Assembly: GCF_030324495.1 (NCBI RefSeq)
Contig: NZ_JACAGN010000001.1
Coordinates: 443,838-507,837, forward strand
Direction of reading: 5' to 3'
DNA from: Myroides sp. 1354
GTDB lineage: Bacteria; Bacteroidota; Bacteroidia; Flavobacteriales; Flavobacteriaceae
DNA length: 64,000 nt
The position numbers were made by a program, and so were the translations under genes. The first letter of the stretch is position 1; each line of letters starts with the position of its first letter. Below the pieces are notes generated by a model that saw only the letters and a program-made list of their open reading frames with translations, ran no database searches and had not been told where the DNA came from. Below are positions 1-8,704 of this stretch, one piece after another.

Positions 1-530
1 AACTCATCTCCAGATAAATAGGTGGGACGATCATCGATAAGTACTAATACTTGACTTTTACCTACTATTTGAATACCGGATGGAGAAACGCGAACACTAG
101 GTGTGGCTTTCAGTGCTTCCAAAACGGTTCCACCTGTACCGACTACTGTTCGGTCAAGGTTAAAAACAAGACGGTCTATTTTGCGTTCAATGACTTTTTG
201 CTCCGCAACAATTTGAACTTCATCTAATAGTTGACTTGAGGGAATTAAAATTTTGCCCAACGGTGTGTCTTGTTGTACATCTAACGTTGTTTGATATACT
301 TCTTGGTTGAATTGATAAACAGATAAATGATAATGACCCAAGGGAAGTTTTAGGGTAAACATACCTTGATCTTGCGTATAAGCAGTGTAATCCTGATGGG
401 TTGTCGTTTGAACGAAGCGTAGTTCTGCAAATTCAGTCGGTTGATCTCCTTCGTAAATTGCTCCTGTTAATTGCGCGGTTTGAGCTGAAGCAAAGAGCGA
501 AAAAAAGAAAAATAATAGGGTGTATTTCAT
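1..530 (-). CDS. TonB-type outer-membrane beta-barrel receptor, N-terminal part (cut by window edge)
   Basis: Reads leftwards from an ATG at 530 and runs off the window, so only about 176 residues are visible. A signal peptide (hydrophobic FFFFSLFA ending near AQ at about residue 19) is followed by a carboxypeptidase-regulatory-like beta-sandwich (about residues 23-95) and then a plug-like segment with KIDRLVFNLDRT, GGTVLEALKATPSV and VLIDDRPTYLSG. That order is typical of Bacteroidota outer-membrane receptors of the OMP_b-brl_3 kind, which import or bind large ligands with TonB energy. The substrate cannot be told. It is divergent from the LytS/LytTR pair and shares with it a repeat-rich intergenic region, which suggests control by that pair (inference). 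Confidence 0.85.
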   Translation of the reverse strand, partial: MKYTLLFFFFSLFASAQTAQLTGAIYEGDQPTEFAELRFVQTTTHQDYTAYTQDQGMFTLKLPLGHYHLSVYQFNQEVYQTTLDVQQDTPLGKILIPSSQLLDEVQIVAEQKVIERKIDRLVFNLDRTVVGTGGTVLEALKATPSVRVSPSGIQIVGKSQVLVLIDDRPTYLSGDE

Positions 531-547
531 GTTGGTTTTGTTTGAAA

Positions 548-555
548 CAAAGATG
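548..555 (-). promoter_or_regulatory. Candidate -7 box for the receptor gene
   Basis: The minus strand reads CATCTTTG, one mismatch from the Bacteroidota -7 consensus TAnnTTTG. It lies about 18 bases upstream of the receptor ATG and about 31 bases from the nearest GTTGGTC site, mirroring the arrangement on the other side. Confidence 0.45.
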
Positions 556-586
556 GTGAAGAACTAGCGGTTCTATTTTTATTTTA

Positions 587-645
587 GACCAACGGCTTTG
601 TTTTTCCGACCAACTGTTGGTCGATGTTTTTAATGCGTTGGTCGA
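587..645. promoter_or_regulatory. Divergent LytTR-like operator: four GTTGGTC sites in two 21-bp-spaced pairs
   Basis: GTTGGTC occurs on the minus strand at 587-593 and 608-614, and on the plus strand at 616-622 and 637-643. Within each pair the start-to-start distance is exactly 21 bp. The plus-strand pair is conserved over nine bases (GTTGGTCGA at 616-624 and 637-645) with a 12-bp gap. Nine-base direct repeats with 12-bp spacing are the known geometry of LytTR-domain binding sites (AgrA type). Each pair points at one of the divergent genes and lies about 30 bp from its -7-like box. The LytTR regulator itself is encoded at 1747-2463. Binding is inferred. Confidence 0.7.
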
Positions 646-670
646 ATTTTAATTTGAGCTATCGCTTTTA

Positions 671-686
671 CCCCTACCTTTAGGGG
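671..686 (+). promoter_or_regulatory. Inverted repeat and -7-like box before lytS-type gene
   Basis: CCCCTACCTTTAGGGG is a 6-4-6 perfect inverted repeat 18 bp before the kinase start. It contains TACCTTTA (675-682), one base off the TAnnTTTG -7 consensus, so it is probably the promoter core and may also be an operator. Confidence 0.45.
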
Positions 687-703
687 AGATTTATTCTATT
701 ATC

Positions 704-1750
704 ATGACAAAGAAGCAAGTTATAATTATTCATCTCCTTTTTTGGGTGGTCTTCATTATCCGCAGTTCGATGTATTTTAATTACGACAATTTGCAATATG
801 AATTGACGTTTTGGGGAGAAGCAGCAGAAAAGAAGGTGTTTCGATTTTATACCTTTGTGTTTTCGGGGTTAAGTATCGTTGTGTTTTACCTCAATTACTT
901 TTACATCATCCCCAAGTTTATTGGATCAAAAAGATTCGGTCGAATTCTCTTTGGAGTCCTTTTGATTTTTGCTGTTTTTATTGGGCTGCGCTATTTTGTA
1001 GAGGAGTACTTGCTAAATGAATTATATGGATTTACGAATTACAATCCTTTGCTGCCTTTGTCTTTCTATATTTTTGACAATTTGTATTTTGCTAGTCTGA
1101 GTATAATTCCCTCGATTACCATTTGGTTTATTGTTCAATTTGTCCAATCACAAAAAGAAAAAACAGAGGCTGTCGCCTTAAAGACAGAAGCGGAAATTAA
1201 CTTTTTAAAGTCGCAAGTCAACCCGCATTTCATTTTTAATACGATGAATAACATCTATTATTTAGTCTATCAAAAATCGGATTTAGCCCTACCGGCTATT
1301 GAGAAGTTGAGTCAACTGATGCGTTATGTTACCTATGATAGCCAAGAACAAACCGTGGACTTATCAGCCGAAATTGCCTATATTGAAAGCTATATTGAGT
1401 TGGAGTGTATGCGCATTCAAGGAAGTAAATACATCGTTTTCAACAAGGATGTAGAACAACCTTTGACGCAGATTCCACCACTATTGTTGTTGCCTTTTGT
1501 TGAAAATGCCTTTAAACACGGTAAAGTAACGGATGTGAATCAACCTTATGTACTTTCTATTGTGCAACGAGGAACTACGTTGATCTTTGAATCGACTAAT
1601 GCCGTAAATACGTATCAAAAAGATCAACAAAAAGGAATTGGAGTTGAGAATATACAGAAGCGTTTGGCTTTGTATTTTCCCAACCGCCATCAGATTGTTA
1701 TTGAACAAACAGAATCTACGTATTTTTGTAAACTAACGATTGAATTATGA
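704..1750 (+). CDS. LytS/YehU-family sensor histidine kinase
   Basis: Membrane sensor kinase, 348 residues. Four hydrophobic segments lie at about 7-22, 47-68, 80-98 and 120-146, followed by a short coiled-coil linker and the His_kinase domain. The phospho-acceptor is H175 in the box NPHFIFNTMNNI, and the ATP-binding N box is LLPFVENAFKHG followed by the GIGVENIQKRL segment. The architecture and the next gene make it the partner of the LytTR regulator: the stop codon overlaps that gene's start by four bases (ATGA), so the two are translationally coupled. The signal is unknown; there is no extracytoplasmic domain of any size, so sensing is probably within or near the membrane. Confidence 0.93.
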   Translation: MTKKQVIIIHLLFWVVFIIRSSMYFNYDNLQYELTFWGEAAEKKVFRFYTFVFSGLSIVVFYLNYFYIIPKFIGSKRFGRILFGVLLIFAVFIGLRYFVEEYLLNELYGFTNYNPLLPLSFYIFDNLYFASLSIIPSITIWFIVQFVQSQKEKTEAVALKTEAEINFLKSQVNPHFIFNTMNNIYYLVYQKSDLALPAIEKLSQLMRYVTYDSQEQTVDLSAEIAYIESYIELECMRIQGSKYIVFNKDVEQPLTQIPPLLLLPFVENAFKHGKVTDVNQPYVLSIVQRGTTLIFESTNAVNTYQKDQQKGIGVENIQKRLALYFPNRHQIVIEQTESTYFCKLTIEL

Positions 1751-2463
1751 ATCCCATCCGCTGTTTTATTTTAGATGATGAACCTCTGGCTATCTCCCTT
1801 TTGACGGAATACACCAAGAATATTCCCCAATTGGAATTGGTGGGAGCCTCAACTTCTGCTATCGAGGCACTGCAAATCTTGACCGTAGAATCGATTGATT
1901 TGCTGTTTATCGATATTCAAATGCCCCAGCTGACAGGTTTACAAATCATGGATATTCTAGGAGATCGAACCAAGTATATTATTACTTCTGCTTATAGTGA
2001 ATATGCGATTAAGGGGTATGAATACCAAGTAGTAGATTATTTGTTAAAACCCATATCCTTTGATCGTTTTTACAAGAGTGTTCAAAAAGCAAATGCACAT
2101 TTCCAATCTCAACCTCCAGTGATTTTGAATCAAAAAGAAAGCGGAGAATCAGACTTTTTATTTGTCAAAACAGATGGGAAGTTGATTAAGATATTCTTGA
2201 AAGAATTGCAGTTTATCGAAGGATTAAAAGATTATCTGTGTTTGCATTTAAAGAACGAACGCCTTATTATCCTCGACACCTTTGCTGAACTGGAGAAGAA
2301 ATTGCCAACTGCGGATTTTATGCGGGTGCATAAATCCTATGCGGTTCGCTTGGATCAAATTGACACCATAGAACGCAATCGATTATTTATTGGTGAGCAC
2401 ATTATTCCTGTTGGAAAAACCTATGTGGAACAATTTCAAGGTTGGATTAAAAATCATCAGTAA
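1747..2463 (+). CDS. LytTR-family response regulator
   Basis: 238 residues. Receiver domain at about 4-120 with acidic pocket D10/D11, phosphoryl site D56 in LLFIDIQMP, and the conserved lysine in VDYLLKPI. A LytTR DNA-binding domain fills about 130-235 (FLFVKTDGKLIKI, FIEGLKDYL, DFMRVHKSYAV). It is translated from the ATGA overlap with the sensor kinase. The LytTR domain recognises pairs of direct repeats about 21 bp apart, and just such repeats lie upstream of the kinase gene and of the divergent receptor gene, so autoregulation and control of the receptor are the likely roles. Confidence 0.94.
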   Translation: MNPIRCFILDDEPLAISLLTEYTKNIPQLELVGASTSAIEALQILTVESIDLLFIDIQMPQLTGLQIMDILGDRTKYIITSAYSEYAIKGYEYQVVDYLLKPISFDRFYKSVQKANAHFQSQPPVILNQKESGESDFLFVKTDGKLIKIFLKELQFIEGLKDYLCLHLKNERLIILDTFAELEKKLPTADFMRVHKSYAVRLDQIDTIERNRLFIGEHIIPVGKTYVEQFQGWIKNHQ

Positions 2464-2474
2464 GTATAAAGAAT

Positions 2475-3047
2475 ATGAAAGAAGTTATTGATTTTGAAAT
2501 ACAACCTCAAGGTGCTATTTCACAAGCGTTTTTAGCAAGAGCTATTTTTACATTTTTTGAAGCAGCAGCTTTTATTCAGCATCTTCCTTATGGTAGAAAT
2601 GCAAATAAAGAAGACTTGCTTTCTTTATTTGATGATGGTAAAGGCACTTGTAGTACGAAGCATGCTGTGCTCAAACAGTTGGCTATTGAACAAAATTTTG
2701 ACGGACTTCAATTAATTATGGGAATATTTAAAATGAATAGCCTAAATACTCCTTTAATTGCTTCAACATTAACGCAATATAATTTGTCTTATATTCCTGA
2801 AGCTCATATGTATTTAGGTTATAAGGGGGAACGCTTAGATTTTACGAGGGTAAATTCATCAGCAGCTGATTTTCAAGATGATTTATTGGAGGAGTGTGAA
2901 ATTCAACCTGATGAAATAGCAGAAGTTAAAGTTGGTAAACACCAATTGTTTATTGAGAATTGGTTAGTGGAAACTCCAGAAATTCCTTATAGCCTTAAGG
3001 AAATATGGTCCATTAGAGAGCAGTGTATCCTAGACTTATCAGTTTAA
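2475..3047 (+). CDS. Transglutaminase-like cysteine-fold protein of unknown role
   Basis: 190-residue cytoplasmic protein that I cannot name with certainty. A candidate papain/transglutaminase-type triad is visible: C59 in GKGTCSTKHAVL, H111 in PEAHMYLGY and D122 in RLDFTR, in the correct order and with the usual Cys-at-helix-start look. No signal peptide or membrane segment. It follows the LytTR regulator by 11 bases and may be co-transcribed with it, but its AT-richer codon use suggests separate ancestry. Could be a protease, a peptide-modifying enzyme or an inactive fold. Confidence 0.6.
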   Translation: MKEVIDFEIQPQGAISQAFLARAIFTFFEAAAFIQHLPYGRNANKEDLLSLFDDGKGTCSTKHAVLKQLAIEQNFDGLQLIMGIFKMNSLNTPLIASTLTQYNLSYIPEAHMYLGYKGERLDFTRVNSSAADFQDDLLEECEIQPDEIAEVKVGKHQLFIENWLVETPEIPYSLKEIWSIREQCILDLSV

Positions 3048-3090
3048 CTAAAACAAGTATATACCTAAAAACAGGACGTCTATATCTAAG

Positions 3091-3125
3091 CTTTTAGTTG
3101 TAAATTTGAAGTTTAGAACTAAAAG
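3091..3125 (+). promoter_or_regulatory. radA promoter inside a 9-bp inverted repeat
   Basis: A perfect -7 box TAAATTTG lies at 3101-3108. It is framed by CTTTTAGTT (3091-3099) and its exact reverse complement AACTAAAAG (3117-3125), 11 bp before the radA ATG. The repeat could be an operator or a leader hairpin. Confidence 0.5.
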
Positions 3126-3136
3126 TATAGGCAAGC

Positions 3137-4507
3137 ATGGCAAAAGTAAAAACGGCTTTTTTCTGTCAAAGTTGTGGATCACAAACTCCAAAATGGATGG
3201 GGCAATGTCCGACGTGTAAGGAGTGGAATACCTTGGTAGAAGAAGTGATTCAGAAAGAGGAAAAAACCGCGTGGAAAGCAGTTAGTGCAAATGCATCAAC
3301 AACTAAACGCGTGGCGAAGCCATTGAAAGTAAGAGAAATCGACAGTGCGGAAGAAATCCGAATGAATACGTTGGATGGAGAGTTGAACCGCGTGCTAGGG
3401 GGAGGATTAGTCCCTGGATCCATGGTGCTTCTTGGAGGTGAACCTGGTATTGGAAAAAGTACGCTATTACTACAAATTTCTTTGCGATTGCCCTTTAAAG
3501 TGTTATATGTTTCTGGAGAGGAAAGTCAGAAGCAAATCAAAATGCGTGCAGAGCGCATCAATCCCAACAATGAAAATTGTTATATCCTAACGGAAACTAA
3601 TACCCAAAATATTTTTCGTCAGATTGAAGAAATTCAGCCTGATGTATTGATTATTGACTCTATTCAAACCCTCCATACCGACTATATCGAATCATCCGCT
3701 GGTACTGTTTCACAGATTAAAGAATGTACGGCAGAGTTGACGAAATTTGCCAAAGAAACGGGAACACCTGTATTAATTATCGGGCACATCACTAAGGATG
3801 GAAGCATAGCTGGCCCGAAAATGTTGGAGCATATGGTGGATACGGTTTTACAATTTGAAGGCGATCGCAATCACGTATACCGTATTTTACGCGCGAATAA
3901 AAACCGCTTCGGATCTACCGCAGAATTGGGCATTTACGAAATGCAAGGTAGTGGCTTGCGCGAAGTTTCTAATCCATCAGAAATATTGATTTCTCATAAA
4001 GATGAAGAATTATCAGGAACCGCTATTGCTGCAACTTTAGAGGGAATGCGTCCGCTGATGGTGGAAGTGCAATCGCTGGTGAGCACTGCAGTCTATGGAA
4101 CCCCTCAACGCAGTGCAACAGGATATAATTTGAAGCGCTTGAATATGCTTTTGGCGGTATTAGAGAAAAGAGCAGGATTCCGTTTAGGGCAGAAAGACGT
4201 CTTTTTAAATATTACGGGAGGAATTACCGTGGATGATCCTGCCATTGACTTAGGAGTTGTAGCGGCAATTTTATCTTCCGATCAAGATATCTCCATTCAA
4301 AAAGGGGTGACTTTTGCTGGTGAAGTAGGCCTTTCAGGGGAAATTAGACCCATTAATCGCGTGGATCAACGCATTCAAGAAGCGGAGAAATTAGGCTTTT
4401 CTGAGATTCTCGTATCCAAATACAACAAAATTTCCTACACAGGAACGGGAATAAAGGTTATTTTAGTAACGAAGATAGAGGATGTTGTCGAACATCTCTT
4501 TGGATAA
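3137..4507 (+). CDS. radA: DNA repair protein RadA
   Basis: 456 residues, the usual RadA length. RadA is a RecA-like ATPase that drives branch migration during recombinational repair. Seen: N-terminal zinc finger with C10, C13, C24 and C27; Walker A in LLGGEPGIGKST; Walker B in DVLIIDSIQTL; the RadA signature KNRFGS; and a C-terminal Lon-protease-like domain with VFLNITGGITVDDPA and SGEIRPINR. Every domain is intact. The next gene starts 19 bases downstream on the same strand. Confidence 0.97.
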   Translation: MAKVKTAFFCQSCGSQTPKWMGQCPTCKEWNTLVEEVIQKEEKTAWKAVSANASTTKRVAKPLKVREIDSAEEIRMNTLDGELNRVLGGGLVPGSMVLLGGEPGIGKSTLLLQISLRLPFKVLYVSGEESQKQIKMRAERINPNNENCYILTETNTQNIFRQIEEIQPDVLIIDSIQTLHTDYIESSAGTVSQIKECTAELTKFAKETGTPVLIIGHITKDGSIAGPKMLEHMVDTVLQFEGDRNHVYRILRANKNRFGSTAELGIYEMQGSGLREVSNPSEILISHKDEELSGTAIAATLEGMRPLMVEVQSLVSTAVYGTPQRSATGYNLKRLNMLLAVLEKRAGFRLGQKDVFLNITGGITVDDPAIDLGVVAAILSSDQDISIQKGVTFAGEVGLSGEIRPINRVDQRIQEAEKLGFSEILVSKYNKISYTGTGIKVILVTKIEDVVEHLFG

Positions 4508-4526
4508 AAATTGAAAAAAAAGTAGC

Positions 4527-6242
4527 ATGAAAAAAGCAATAGTAGTAATGATGGCCTTGAGTGCTGTCGGCGTATGGGCGCAAAAACCCGTTTATACCAA
4601 AGCGAATTTAGAAAGTGCTCGCGTATATTACGATGGGGCAGAATTAACTCAAAATGCAACCATTGCATTACCTAAAGGATTATCTGAAGTGGTAATTACC
4701 AATGTTTCGGATCAGTTGATGGAGAATACGATTAAAGTAGGTTCAATCAATGAAGTAACCGTGATGTCGGTGCAGTTTTCTAATGCGTATATTGAAGAAT
4801 ATGACAATGTGAACAACTCACCTTTGATGAAACCCTTGCGTGATAGTATTGCTGCGGTAGAATTTCAGTTGGAAAAAATTACCAATTCGATTAATGCGGA
4901 TTCGAATACCATTAGCTATATGGATAATAATAGTTCCTATCAGTCCACCCAGAATGATTTTAAAGAAAAGGAAAAATGGATTGCATACTATGGAAAGAAG
5001 CGTCAAGAATTACAAAATGGCATCTACTTAAAGAAAAAAGAAAAAGCTATTATTGAAGCAAAATGGAATGATTTAAAATCAAAATTGACGGTAGGAGGAG
5101 ATCGTTCAGAACGTATAAGTCAAGGAAAATTGATTGTACAAGTGATGAGTGCTAAAGAGGGGAGCATTCCTTTTAAAGTAAATTATTTGACCAATAAAGC
5201 ACAATGGACACCTGCATATGACTTGCGTATTGATAAAGTAGGAAGCCCAATTAAAATGATGTATAAAGCCCAAGTGGTTCAGACCTCTGGGATTGATTGG
5301 CGCAATGTTAAGTTGAGTTTAACTTCTGGAAAAATCAATCAATCGAATCAATTGAGAAAATGGTCACCTTGGTTTGTACAGTATAAAGAACCAGAACCAG
5401 AAATCGTGATTAATACAGGATATCAATCAGTATCTAACCGCAAATCTGCAGGAGCTGTTAGTAGAATATCGGAAAAAGATTTACGCGTAGATGGGGTGCC
5501 TGACGTTAGTAGAATGGTAGAGGGAAGAGCATCAGGTGTAACAGTAAATCCAATGTATGTAAACGATGTAAGAGAGGTTTCTTATGAAGATAGACAGACC
5601 CTAGCAGAATATACAAGTATTACACAGAGTCAACTAAACGTGACTTTTGATATTTCGATTCCTTATTCAATTTTAAGTAATGGCAAACGTCACAGTGTAG
5701 ATTTGAATACCTTTGCTTTACAAGGAGATTATAAATATTTTACGGCTCCGAAGCTCGATTATAATGCCTATTTAGTTACCGAAATTTCGGATTATACGAA
5801 GCACAATTTATTGCCTGGACAAGCCAATGTGATTTACGATGGGATGAATGTCGGACAGACGTATTTATCTACAGAGAATACGGAAGAAAAGCTACGATTA
5901 AGTATTGGTAAGGATCCTGGTATAACGGTTGATCGTGTACAAGTATCTGATAAAGCTGGAGCTAAGACCACATCTTCGAAGAAAGAACAAACTTTTTCTT
6001 TTGAGATTACGGTTAAAAACGGTAAGAATGATGCTATAGCGCTACAAGTTGAGGATCAATTTCCTTTGAGTATTGAAGATACGCTCGAAATAGAATTAAA
6101 TGAGGTATCTAATGGAGCCGTGAATAAAGAGCGAGGTCTTGTAACTTGGTTGATTGATTTGAAACCAAATGAGGTTAAAAAACTTCGTCTGACTTATACT
6201 TTGCGATACGATAAAGATAAAAAGATAGAAGACGCTTATTAA
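4527..6242 (+). CDS. DUF4139 (MuiA-like) protein with a TonB-plug-like insert
   Basis: 571-residue exported protein with a signal peptide (residues 1 to about 18, cut before QKPVYT). The N-terminal part (VYYDGAELTQNATIALPKGLSEVVITNVS) and the C-terminal beta-rich part (VNYLTNKAQWTPAYDLRI; GKNDAIALQVEDQFPLS; LKPNEVKKLRLTYTLRYDKD) are those of the DUF4139/mucoidy-inhibitor family; a helical coiled coil lies at about 110-195. Odd feature: residues about 296-343 (TGYQSVSNRKSAGAV, DVSRMVEGRASGVTV) look like the plug region of a SusC receptor and sit in the middle of the DUF4139 domain. Function unknown; probably periplasmic or outer-membrane. Confidence 0.82.
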   Translation: MKKAIVVMMALSAVGVWAQKPVYTKANLESARVYYDGAELTQNATIALPKGLSEVVITNVSDQLMENTIKVGSINEVTVMSVQFSNAYIEEYDNVNNSPLMKPLRDSIAAVEFQLEKITNSINADSNTISYMDNNSSYQSTQNDFKEKEKWIAYYGKKRQELQNGIYLKKKEKAIIEAKWNDLKSKLTVGGDRSERISQGKLIVQVMSAKEGSIPFKVNYLTNKAQWTPAYDLRIDKVGSPIKMMYKAQVVQTSGIDWRNVKLSLTSGKINQSNQLRKWSPWFVQYKEPEPEIVINTGYQSVSNRKSAGAVSRISEKDLRVDGVPDVSRMVEGRASGVTVNPMYVNDVREVSYEDRQTLAEYTSITQSQLNVTFDISIPYSILSNGKRHSVDLNTFALQGDYKYFTAPKLDYNAYLVTEISDYTKHNLLPGQANVIYDGMNVGQTYLSTENTEEKLRLSIGKDPGITVDRVQVSDKAGAKTTSSKKEQTFSFEITVKNGKNDAIALQVEDQFPLSIEDTLEIELNEVSNGAVNKERGLVTWLIDLKPNEVKKLRLTYTLRYDKDKKIEDAY

Positions 6243-6250
6243 TAGAAAAA

Positions 6251-6275
6251 GCCACGCATTGCGTGGCTTTTTTTA
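6251..6275. terminator. Bidirectional terminator
   Basis: GCCACGC-ATT-GCGTGGC (6251-6267) followed by a run of T on the plus strand and preceded by AAAAA, between the convergent DUF4139 and flippase genes. Confidence 0.85.
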
Positions 6276-7730
6276 TTTTCTAAGCATTCGTTTGAATGTG
6301 TTTTTTTCTTGACTGTAAACAACGATTCCAAATAGGAGAAGCGCCGCAAAACCAACAAGATAGTTTTCTCTGAAGTGATAAAAATAGATATAGGACAAGA
6401 GAATAGATAATCCTAAGTATATACCAATGGCTTTTTTGTCATACGGAATAGGATAGTATTTTTGCCCTAATACGTAAGATACCAACATCATCGAAGCATA
6501 AGCGAGTAGTGTTGCTATTGCGGATCCCATGTATCCCCAAATAGGAATTAACGCATAGTTGAAAATTAGGGTTAATACCGCTCCAAAAATAGAGATATAA
6601 GCACCCATACTCGTTTTGTCGCGTAGTTTATACCAAACAGATAGATTAGTGTAAATCCCCATGCATAAATTCGCTAAAATGATAAGCGGCACCACAATCA
6701 TCGCATCCCAATAACTTTCATTTCGGATGAATAAAACTTTTAGAATGTCAGCAAATACCACTACCCCCAACATAATCAAACTTCCCATTAAGATGAAGTA
6801 TTTGGTTACGGTGGCATATTTGGTTGGGGCATCGTCGTTTTTGGCGTAATTAAAGAAAAAGGGTTCAATCCCCAAGGTATACGCTTGTCTAAACAAGACC
6901 ATAAAAAGACCTAGTTTATAACAAGCCGCATATTTCCCAACTTCAGCAGAAGCAATGTCTGCAGGCAATAAGCGCTGGAGTAAAATCTTGTCAAAGCTTT
7001 CGTTAATGGCAAAGGCTAATCCCGCCACCATCACTGGAAAACTGTAACGCAACATCTGTTGTAATAGTTCTTTGTTGAACTTGAAATTTAGCTGGAGATA
7101 GTTTTTGGTAAAAACCAAAAAGGTCGCTGCACTAGCTACTAAATTAGCAATGAAAATATATTCTACTTGAAAGTTTTCTACGTAGATCGAGGCAAAAGTA
7201 GAAGTAGGGTTATTCGTTGCTAATAAGGGTAAGAAATATAAAAAGAATACATTCAACACGGAATAGATACAAACATTGCCAATACGGATTGCACTGTAAT
7301 ACATCGGGCGTTGATCGGCTCTTAGTTTCGCAAAAGGCACAATGACCAAAGCATCCAAAATTAAAATCCACAATACATAGTAGAGGATGTTAGTTGGAAT
7401 GTGAAGCAGATTAGACCAAAAATCAACAAAAGCAAAACCAAGAACACCAAATACAAGGGTTGTTCCAGTTAAAAACAACATGCTGTTGTTGATGACTTCG
7501 TGCTTGTTGTCGCGAGCATTATAAAATCGAAAGAAAGCAGTTTCCATTCCGAAAGATAAAATGACATTCAGCAACATCATAATGGAAAAGATCACGCTAT
7601 ACTCTCCGTAAGCGTCATTTTTCATCAAATCCGTGTGAAACGGAACTAAAAAGAAACCAATTACTTTAGGAAAAACAGCAGCTAAACCATAGATGGCTGT
7701 TTGTTGAAAAATTTTCTTATAAATACTCAC
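6273..7730 (-). CDS. Polysaccharide/lipid flippase (Wzx/MATE-like)
   Basis: 485 residues with about 12-14 hydrophobic segments and little else. The start MSIYKKIFQQTAIYGLAAVFPKVIGFFLVP followed by TDLMKNDAYGEYSVIFS is typical of the oligosaccharide flippase family (PST/Wzx branch of the MOP superfamily), which turns undecaprenyl- or lipid-linked sugars across the inner membrane. There are no glycosyltransferases nearby, so the substrate is unclear; isolated members are common in Flavobacteriia. It lies 26 bp downstream of the DUF4163/DUF3298 lipoprotein and probably shares its transcript. Confidence 0.88.
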   Translation of the reverse strand: MSIYKKIFQQTAIYGLAAVFPKVIGFFLVPFHTDLMKNDAYGEYSVIFSIMMLLNVILSFGMETAFFRFYNARDNKHEVINNSMLFLTGTTLVFGVLGFAFVDFWSNLLHIPTNILYYVLWILILDALVIVPFAKLRADQRPMYYSAIRIGNVCIYSVLNVFFLYFLPLLATNNPTSTFASIYVENFQVEYIFIANLVASAATFLVFTKNYLQLNFKFNKELLQQMLRYSFPVMVAGLAFAINESFDKILLQRLLPADIASAEVGKYAACYKLGLFMVLFRQAYTLGIEPFFFNYAKNDDAPTKYATVTKYFILMGSLIMLGVVVFADILKVLFIRNESYWDAMIVVPLIILANLCMGIYTNLSVWYKLRDKTSMGAYISIFGAVLTLIFNYALIPIWGYMGSAIATLLAYASMMLVSYVLGQKYYPIPYDKKAIGIYLGLSILLSYIYFYHFRENYLVGFAALLLFGIVVYSQEKNTFKRMLRK

Positions 7731-7756
7731 AGTGTCGAGCGTTAAGGGTCAATGCT

Positions 7757-8512
7757 TTATTTTTCTGCTGTTGCAGGGGTTAAATCTATCTTTAAAAAAG
7801 GAAGAACGCGTTCTTTTGGAAAATCAATTTTAGTTGGGCCGTTGTAATGTGCGTCGTCATCCACCGCATTGTAAATAAATCCTACACTATCTTCATAAAA
7901 GAAAATGCTTTCTGGATATTTCAACTGATTGTTTTCCGTCCAAATGTCCATCTTATCTTTTAATTGCAAAGCCATGAGTTTTTGCAATTCTTCCCAATTG
8001 CTAATTAAATCCTCTACTTTGTACAAGTCACCTGTTTTAGGATTGAAATTGAGAGCGACTTCACTTTTGAATCCGTATGCTCCACCCGCAAAAGTATAGT
8101 ATTCAAGGGCTATAGAAAGCAAATCCGCATTGTAAAAGGTAATATCTCCCTCTACTTCTGCCTTCCACGGAAGGGTTTCATCTGGATATTTAGCGACAAA
8201 AGCCTTGTAATTGGCAATATAATTTTTGCTAAGCTCTTCTAATGATGTGCTCCTAGCCGTTACATCATCGACCGCAACGATATTATCGATTTCTGATACA
8301 AGATGTTGGTTTATCTTTGCTGCAACGTCATGATCTTCATTGGTCATTACGGGAAGACTCAGTTTAATAGTTGTACATTCTTCTTCAAGGCAGTTGTCTG
8401 AAGATTGAACAAATTCTTTTTGCTCAAATTGCAAGGCCTCTGAAGATTTGTCCTTGGTATTACAGCTTGCCATAAAAGCGAGTAATAACGATAAATAGAT
8501 AACTTTTTTCAT
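7757..8512 (-). CDS. DUF4163/DUF3298 (RsiV-like) lipoprotein
   Basis: 251 residues. Lipoprotein signal peptide with the lipobox ASC at about residue 17. The middle (ISLP-type opening, IALEYYTFAGGAYGFKSEVALNF) and end (DLYKVEDLISN, EDSVGFIYNAVDDDAHYNGPTKIDFP, VLPFL) follow the DUF4163 plus DUF3298 arrangement known from the anti-sigma factor RsiV, which binds lysozyme. Here there is no anti-sigma domain, so only the periplasmic sensor-like fold is present, on the outer or inner membrane. First gene of a two-gene unit with the flippase. Confidence 0.8.
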   Translation of the reverse strand: MKKVIYLSLLLAFMASCNTKDKSSEALQFEQKEFVQSSDNCLEEECTTIKLSLPVMTNEDHDVAAKINQHLVSEIDNIVAVDDVTARSTSLEELSKNYIANYKAFVAKYPDETLPWKAEVEGDITFYNADLLSIALEYYTFAGGAYGFKSEVALNFNPKTGDLYKVEDLISNWEELQKLMALQLKDKMDIWTENNQLKYPESIFFYEDSVGFIYNAVDDDAHYNGPTKIDFPKERVLPFLKIDLTPATAEK

Positions 8513-8528
8513 AGACTTTCTTTTCTTA

Positions 8529-8536
8529 CAAAACTA
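8529..8536 (-). promoter_or_regulatory. -7 box for the RsiV-like lipoprotein gene
   Basis: The minus strand reads TAGTTTTG, a perfect match to TAnnTTTG, 16 bp upstream of the ATG. Confidence 0.6.
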
Positions 8537-8704
8537 AGAATTAATGTGCTGAAAGTTAAGCGAATTTGTAAAAAGCCTATTTTTTATTTCAACATTCATA
8601 CTTGAACAAAGGACAAGGCATGTTCATTTATTTAAAAATTTTCCGCGTTCTCCATCAACAATAAGTAGGCAGTTTAGGAAAATCGGATTCATTTTTCTAC
8701 CGAG

